Assembly (NCBI GenBank): GCA_003151895.1
Contig: PLYX01000030.1
Coordinates: 1 to 9,660 of the forward strand
DNA: 9,660 bases
Direction: 5' to 3'
Origin: Solirubrobacterales bacterium
GTDB taxonomy: Bacteria; Actinomycetota; Thermoleophilia; Solirubrobacterales; Solirubrobacteraceae
Made by a program: the position numbers and the translations under genes. Positions 5,976-9,660 of this stretch are shown in pieces; positions within the stretch are counted from its first letter, which is position 1, and each line of letters opens with the position of its first letter. The notes beneath the pieces were generated by a model. It did not search any database and was not told the origin of the DNA. It saw nothing but the letters and a program-made list of their open reading frames with translations.

Positions 5976-6920
5976 ATGGCCTCAATCCCGATCAACATTG
6001 CCGAACTCGTGGGAGAGACACCGCTCATTCGGCTGAAGCGGATGCTCGAAGGCACCGCAGCAGAGGACGCCGGCGTCGAGCTGTACGCGAAGCTCGAGGC
6101 GTTCAACCCGGGGGGGAGCGTCAAGGACAGGATCGGCGTGGCGATGATCGCGGCCGCCGAGGCCGAAGGCCGCATCGAGCCGGGACGCACCACGATCGTC
6201 GAGGCCACGAGCGGAAACACCGGGATCGCGCTCGCGTTCGTGTGCGCCGCAAAGGGCTATGACCTCGTGCTCACGCTCCCTCAGGGGATGAGCCGCGAGC
6301 GCGAGATCCTGCTGAAGCTGTACGGGGCAAGCGTGCAGATCACCGAGTCGCTTGGCGGCATGAGCGAGGCCGTGCAGGCCGCACAGGAGATGGCGCGCCA
6401 GCCCGACGTGTTCCTGCCCGACCAGTTCTCAAACCCCGCCAACCCGCAGGCCCATCGTCGCAGCACCGGCCCGGAGATCGAGCGCGCGCTCGAGGGGCGC
6501 ATCGACGTGCTCGTCGCGGGCGTGGGCACCGGCGGCACCATCACCGGCGTCGGCGAATACCTGCGCGAGCGCAACCCGAGCCTGCGGATCGTGGCGGTCG
6601 AGCCGCAGGGCTCGGCGGTCCTGTCTGGCGCCAAAGCGGGACCGCATCGCATCCAGGGCATTGGCGCGGGGTTCGTCCCGCCGGTGCTCAACAGGGAGAT
6701 GATCGACGAGGTGATCGCCGTCTCAGACGACGACGCCATCCAAACCGCGTGGCGTTGCGCCAAGCGCGAGGGTGTTCTCGCCGGTATTTCCTGCGGCGCC
6801 GCTCTATGGGCGAGCCTGCAGGTCGCCGGTCGGCCCGAATCCAAGGGCAGGCGAATCGTGACGATCATGCCCGACTCGGGTGAGCGTTACGTCTCCCAGG
6901 CATTCTTCGCGCCGTCGTAG
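5976..6920 (+). CDS. cysK: Cysteine synthase A (O-acetylserine sulfhydrylase)
   Basis: A 314-residue PLP enzyme that makes cysteine from O-acetylserine and sulfide in the cytoplasm. NPGGSVKDR carries the PLP lysine K50; the substrate loop TSGNTG is at 78-83; the phosphate-binding loop GTGGT at 184-188; S272 in ISCGAA is placed to contact the PLP ring nitrogen. NPANPQAHRRSTGPEI (153-168) and MPDSGERY (298-305) also fit. Length is typical (about 310). ATG 5976 (MASIPINIAELVGETPLIRL) matches the usual family start; GTG 5967 would add three residues and lies almost on the candidate -10 box. It follows the CymR-like gene by 37 bp and precedes cysE by 18 bp, an operon-like order. A cystathionine beta-synthase role is possible for the fold, but there are no extra domains and the setting is cysteine synthesis. 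Confidence 0.94.
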   Translation: MASIPINIAELVGETPLIRLKRMLEGTAAEDAGVELYAKLEAFNPGGSVKDRIGVAMIAAAEAEGRIEPGRTTIVEATSGNTGIALAFVCAAKGYDLVLTLPQGMSREREILLKLYGASVQITESLGGMSEAVQAAQEMARQPDVFLPDQFSNPANPQAHRRSTGPEIERALEGRIDVLVAGVGTGGTITGVGEYLRERNPSLRIVAVEPQGSAVLSGAKAGPHRIQGIGAGFVPPVLNREMIDEVIAVSDDDAIQTAWRCAKREGVLAGISCGAALWASLQVAGRPESKGRRIVTIMPDSGERYVSQAFFAPS

Positions 6921-6926
6921 GGCCGC

Positions 6927-6932
6927 TACGCT
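6927..6932 (+). promoter_or_regulatory. Candidate -10 box (TACGCT) for leaderless cysE
   Basis: TACGCT fits TANNNT and lies six bases before the ATG at 6939, so a transcript starting at the A of ATG would be leaderless. There is no Shine-Dalgarno in the 18-bp gap after cysK. This may be an internal promoter giving cysE expression apart from cysK. Confidence 0.4.
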
Positions 6933-6938
6933 TTCTCC

Positions 6939-7679
6939 ATGCTCGGCATCGGTACGGTGGCGCGGGTCGCAAAGGAGCTTCGCCGTGACGTGGCTGTGGC
7001 TCGCGACCGCGATCCCGCCGCGCGCGGCGTGGGCCCCGTCGAGATCGTGGCAACCTGGCCGGGTATCCAGGCGCTGCTCTCCCACCGTGTGGCGCACGCG
7101 CTGCACGCATCTGAGATCCCGCTGCTCCCGCGGGCGATCGCGCTCGTGTCGAGAGCGCTGACCGGGATCGAGATTCATCCGGCCGCCGACATCGGCAAGG
7201 GCCTGTTCATCGACCACGGCTCCGGTGTGGTGATCGGGGAGACCGCCGAGATCGGCGACGACGTCACGCTCTACCAGGGTGTCACGCTTGGTGGCACGGG
7301 CTTTGCCACCGGAAAGCGTCATCCCACGGTGCAGGACAACGTCACGATCGGCTCCGGCGCCAAGCTGCTCGGACCGATCACGATCGGCCACGGGGCCAAG
7401 ATCGGCGCCAACAGCGTGGTCATCACCGACGTGCCCCCCAACTCCACGGTCGTCGGCAATCCCGGTCACCCGGTGCGGGTCGACGGCCGCCGTCCCGAGG
7501 GCCCCGACGCCGACTGGATCCACCTCCCCGACCCGATCGCCGAGGCGATCGGAGGGTTGGCGAGCCGCATCGGGGCGCTCGAGCGCGCGGTCGCCGAGCT
7601 CTCCGGCGGGGAGGCCGAGCCGCCTGCCGAAGTGAGGCCGCCGCGGACGGTCAAGGGGCCGAACCCGGCCGGGGGCTGA
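6939..7679 (+). CDS. cysE: Serine O-acetyltransferase (CysE/EpsC type)
   Basis: A 246-residue left-handed beta-helix enzyme transferring acetyl from acetyl-CoA to serine, giving the O-acetylserine used by CysK. The N-terminal helical part (1-70) is followed by hexapeptide repeats from TGIEIHPAADIG (75-86). H93 in FIDHGSG is the catalytic histidine, E78 takes the place of the aspartate of E. coli CysE, as in Bacillus-type enzymes, and GETAEIGDDVTLYQGVTLGGTG and GKRHPTV are classic. HLPDPIAEAI (195-204) is also Bacillus-like. The C-terminal ~25 residues are Pro/Gly-rich and end in NPAGG, without the terminal isoleucine that docks into CysK in E. coli, so a canonical cysteine synthase complex is not expected. 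ATG 6939 is the only sensible start; it looks leaderless. It is the third gene of the cysteine cluster. Confidence 0.93.
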   Translation: MLGIGTVARVAKELRRDVAVARDRDPAARGVGPVEIVATWPGIQALLSHRVAHALHASEIPLLPRAIALVSRALTGIEIHPAADIGKGLFIDHGSGVVIGETAEIGDDVTLYQGVTLGGTGFATGKRHPTVQDNVTIGSGAKLLGPITIGHGAKIGANSVVITDVPPNSTVVGNPGHPVRVDGRRPEGPDADWIHLPDPIAEAIGGLASRIGALERAVAELSGGEAEPPAEVRPPRTVKGPNPAGG

Positions 7680-7717
7680 GCGAGCCACATCCCGATCGGC
7701 GGGCCTGACGTGCCCAA

Positions 7718-7735
7718 GCGGCCCCGCTCGGCCGC
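7718..7735 (+). terminator. Hairpin after cysE, possible terminator of the cysteine cluster
   Basis: GCGGCC (7718-7723), loop CCGCTC, GGCCGC (7730-7735): a six-pair GC stem followed by CCATTTGC, about 40 bases after the cysE stop. A second weak stem, GGGC (7701-7704) with GCCC (7712-7715), lies just before it. The U-tract is poor. The rest of the 92-bp gap holds the helicase -10 box. Confidence 0.4.
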
Positions 7736-7758
7736 CCATTTGCAACCGACCCCGCCTC

Positions 7759-7764
7759 TATGCT
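7759..7764 (+). promoter_or_regulatory. Candidate -10 box (TATGCT) for leaderless helicase gene
   Basis: TATGCT fits TANNNT and ends seven bases before the ATG at 7772. Transcription starting at or next to the A would be leaderless; the GGGGG run touching the ATG is too close to act as a Shine-Dalgarno. A TTGCAA at 7740-7745 is only 13 bases upstream, short for a -35 element. Confidence 0.45.
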
Positions 7765-7771
7765 CCGGGGG

Positions 7772-9660
7772 ATGGTGGAAACCGATCACTCCGAGCGCGT
7801 CCAGGCGCTGCTCGAGGGCTTGAACGAGCCCCAGCGCGAGGCGGTGACGCATGGGGAGGGGCCTTTGTTGATCCTGGCGGGCGCGGGCAGCGGCAAGACG
7901 CGCGTGCTGACCCATCGCGTGGCGTTCCTGATCTTCACGGGCCAGGCCCACCCGAGCGAGATTCTCGCGATCACGTTCACGAACAAGGCGGCCCAGGAGA
8001 TGCGCGGGCGCGTGGAGCGCCTGCTCGCCGATCGACGATCGATACCCCGTTCGGGGCACACGGCGGGATCGCCGATCGGCCAGCACCCGCGCGGGATGTG
8101 GCTGATGACCTTCCACGCCGCCTGCGCTCGCATCCTGCGTGCGCAGGGAGAGCGCTTGGGGTACACGGCTCGCTTCACGATCTACGACCAAGCCGACGCG
8201 CGTCGCATGGTCAAGCGCTGCATGGAGAAGGTCGGGGTCGATCCCAAGCGCTTCGCGCCCGCCGCGATCCACAGTCAGATCTCCCAAGCCAAGAACAAGC
8301 TGCTCACCGCGTCTGACTGCGCGCAGTCGATCGGGTCGCAGTTCGAGGAGGTGCTCGCCGAGGTCTACGGGCTCTACGAGCACGAGTTGCACCGCATGAA
8401 CGCGATGGACTTCGACGATCTTCTGTTCCGCACCGTCAACCTGCTCGAGCTCTTCGAGGAGGTGCGCACGAGCTACGCGCAAGCCTTCAAGCACGTGCTC
8501 GTGGACGAGTATCAGGACACCAACCACGCCCAGTACCGGTTCTTGCAGCTGCTCGTGGGGGGCGGCCGTTCAAAGCCCACGCGCGGCGAGCGCGTGAACA
8601 TCCCGGGCCATCGCAACCTGGCGGTGGTCGGCGACGACAGCCAGTCGATCTACGGGTTTCGAGGCGCCGACGTGCGCAACATCCTCGACTTCGAGGAGGA
8701 CTTCCCCGACGCACGGGTGGTCAAGCTGGAGCAGAACTATCGATCCACACAGACGATCCTGTCGGCCGCCAACGCGGTGATCGCCAACAACCGCGGCGGG
8801 ATCGCCAAGCGCCTGTGGAGCGAGCGCGGGCAGGGCAGCCCGATTCGCGTGCACGGCCTCGACGACGAGCACGCGGAGGCGCGCTTCGTGGTGGGGGAGG
8901 CAGAGCGCCTCATTGATGAGGATCCCACCCACCCCTCGCGCTCGGAGATCGCCGTCTTCTACCGGACGAATGCGATGTCGCGCGTGATCGAGGACACGCT
9001 CGTGCGGCGCGAGATCGCCTACCAGGTGATCGGCGGCACGAAGTTCTACGAGCGCGCGGAGGTCAAGGACGCGGTGGCCTACCTCTCGCTGCTGGCCAAC
9101 CCGTTCGACGTGGTGAGCTTCACGCGCGTTGCCAACTCTCCGCGGCGGGGCATCGGCGCGACCTCGCTCTCGCGCGTCGTCTCCCACGCGGCGGCGCTCG
9201 ACGTCGCGGTCTGGGACGCCGCGGCCGATCCCGAGGCGGTGCCCGGCCTCGGCGCCGCAGCGATCAAGGCGCTGCGCAGGTTCATGGACACGATGGCCGA
9301 GCTGCGCGCGGTCGCAGGGGTGCCCGCCGATGAGCCCCGACGGGGCGAGCCGCCCGCGGGCGGGGAGCGCACGGCGCAGGGAATCCGCGGCGCGCCGATC
9401 GGCGAGCTGCTGGAGGCGATGCTCTCCCAGACGGGCTACATCGAGGCGCTCGAAGCCGAGCGCACGATCGAGGCGCAGGGCCGGATCGAGAACCTCGAGC
9501 AGCTCGTGGAGGTGGGCCGCGAGTTCGACGTGGCGGCGCAGCCGGGCGAGGACTCACTCGACGTGTTCCTCCAGGAGATCGCGCTCGTGGCCGACGCCGA
9601 CACGCGCACCGACGACGCGGGCCTCGTGACGCTGATGACGCTGCACAACGCCAAGGGCCT
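7772..9660 (+). CDS. pcrA: ATP-dependent DNA helicase, UvrD/PcrA family, N-terminal part (3' end outside window)
   Basis: The first 629 codons of a superfamily 1A 3'-5' helicase acting in DNA repair and replication; the frame stays open to the right edge. Motifs in order: Q motif LNEPQREAV (Q21); Walker A AGAGSGKT (K42); Ia AITFTNKAAQEM (66-77); MTFHAAC (112-118); motif II DEYQD (245-249); motif III GDDSQSIYGFRG (287-298); motif IV LEQNYRST; then FYRTNAMSRVIEDTL and GGTKFYERAEVKD. The window ends inside motif V (MTLHNAKGL). EAQGRIENLEQLV favours PcrA/UvrD over Rep or RecB. Three loops look longer than in typical relatives: residues 87-106, 263-279 and 516-540, all in frame, all between motifs. 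ATG 7772 is chosen by the -10 spacing and the short run to the Q motif. Separate from the cysteine genes by a 92-bp gap with its own promoter candidate. pcrA versus uvrD naming is a convention here. Confidence 0.94.
   Translation, partial: MVETDHSERVQALLEGLNEPQREAVTHGEGPLLILAGAGSGKTRVLTHRVAFLIFTGQAHPSEILAITFTNKAAQEMRGRVERLLADRRSIPRSGHTAGSPIGQHPRGMWLMTFHAACARILRAQGERLGYTARFTIYDQADARRMVKRCMEKVGVDPKRFAPAAIHSQISQAKNKLLTASDCAQSIGSQFEEVLAEVYGLYEHELHRMNAMDFDDLLFRTVNLLELFEEVRTSYAQAFKHVLVDEYQDTNHAQYRFLQLLVGGGRSKPTRGERVNIPGHRNLAVVGDDSQSIYGFRGADVRNILDFEEDFPDARVVKLEQNYRSTQTILSAANAVIANNRGGIAKRLWSERGQGSPIRVHGLDDEHAEARFVVGEAERLIDEDPTHPSRSEIAVFYRTNAMSRVIEDTLVRREIAYQVIGGTKFYERAEVKDAVAYLSLLANPFDVVSFTRVANSPRRGIGATSLSRVVSHAAALDVAVWDAAADPEAVPGLGAAAIKALRRFMDTMAELRAVAGVPADEPRRGEPPAGGERTAQGIRGAPIGELLEAMLSQTGYIEALEAERTIEAQGRIENLEQLVEVGREFDVAAQPGEDSLDVFLQEIALVADADTRTDDAGLVTLMTLHNAKG
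8025..8089 (+). other. In-frame loop insertion in the helicase, flanked by a 10-bp direct repeat
   Basis: Residues 87-106 (nt 8030-8089) lie between motif Ia and MTFHAAC, where PcrA proteins usually have only a few residues. TCGCCGATCG occurs at 8025-8034 and again at 8069-8078, 44 bases apart. Between them CCCCG-TT-CGGGG (8045-8056) is a perfect hairpin, and GCCGATCGGC (8071-8080) is a perfect palindrome. Since 44 is not a multiple of three, a simple duplication alone does not explain the kept frame. Excess length is judged from memory of the family. Confidence 0.45.
8558..8608 (+). other. Second in-frame loop extension in the helicase, before motif III
   Basis: Residues 263-279 (GGGRSKPTRGERVNIPG) lie between the motif II helix and HRNLAVVGDD, where most PcrA/UvrD proteins have only a few residues. 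It is rich in Gly and Arg and probably a surface loop. No strong palindrome was seen. The call rests on remembered family spacing. Confidence 0.35.
9317..9391 (+). other. Third in-frame loop extension in the helicase, with two adjacent palindromes
   Basis: Residues 516-540, rich in Gly, Pro, Arg and Glu, lie between MDTMAELRAVA and PIGELLEAML. The DNA holds GCCCC-GAC-GGGGC (9334-9346) and, three bases later, the 14-bp perfect palindrome CCGCCCGCGGGCGG (9350-9363). Two hairpins side by side in a probable loop insertion resemble small palindromic elements that can settle inside genes, but very GC-rich coding DNA yields such stems by chance as well. Confidence 0.4.

Noticed and set aside
7466..8527. 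A 353-codon minus-strand open frame opposite cysE and the helicase gene
   Set aside because: It is a shadow of two strongly supported genes with no family features of its own.
7772..9660. A possible frameshift or pseudogene in the helicase gene
   Set aside because: Read codon by codon from ATG 7772 the frame is open to the window edge with all expected motifs; it simply has no stop inside the window.
1..9660. A new defence, toxin-antitoxin or mobile system
   Set aside because: All eight full or partial genes have clear housekeeping or regulatory families, and no transposase, integrase, toxin or unknown gene cluster is present.

Overview
This is a GC-rich window (roughly two-thirds G+C by eye) made almost entirely of chromosomal housekeeping genes. 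The gene complement and protein style (DnaE-type polymerase, HDOD-LuxR fusion, Bacillus-like serine acetyltransferase, PcrA-type helicase), together with several starts that look leaderless, suggest a high-GC actinobacterium. A deep-branching one such as Thermoleophilia/Solirubrobacterales is my guess. That placement is inference, because there is no rRNA or other marker here. I see no tRNA, rRNA, CRISPR array, transposase or phage gene.

Layout, left to right. (1) 1-1689 (+): C-terminal half of DNA polymerase III alpha (dnaE), cut by the left edge. (2) 1690-1811: short gap between convergent genes, holding most of an 18-bp perfect inverted repeat with a nested hairpin. (3) 1812-2669 (-): endonuclease IV (nfo). 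(4) 2676-4082 (+): glutamyl-tRNA synthetase (gltX), divergent from nfo with only 6 bp between the two starts. (5) 4061-4172: the last 20 bp of gltX, with its stop, occurs three times at an exact 46-bp spacing. (6) 4290-5414 (+): HDOD-LuxR fusion regulator. (7) 5546-7679 (+): a cysteine-synthesis cluster of a CymR-like Rrf2 repressor, cysK and cysE. (8) 7772-9660 (+): N-terminal part of a UvrD/PcrA helicase, running off the right edge. No gene-free stretch exceeds 300 bases.

How the genes relate. cysE makes O-acetylserine from serine and acetyl-CoA, and cysK turns it into cysteine with sulfide. The Rrf2 protein next to them has no cysteines, so it is not an IscR-type Fe-S sensor. It ends in Met-Tyr-His-Ile, a terminal-isoleucine tail like the one I recall for Bacillus CymR, which works in complex with CysK. 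The CysE here lacks such a tail. An 18-bp perfect palindrome covers the regulator's own start codon, and a smaller dyad covers the likely cysK -10 box. dnaE, nfo and the helicase are replication/repair genes but sit in separate transcription units.

I do not see a wholly new multi-gene system. The points most worth a second look are the CymR/CysK tail and its candidate operators, the triplicated gltX tail, the large inverted repeat between dnaE and nfo, the interlocked nfo/gltX promoters, and in-frame loop insertions with hairpin- or G-quadruplex-prone DNA in dnaE and the helicase gene.
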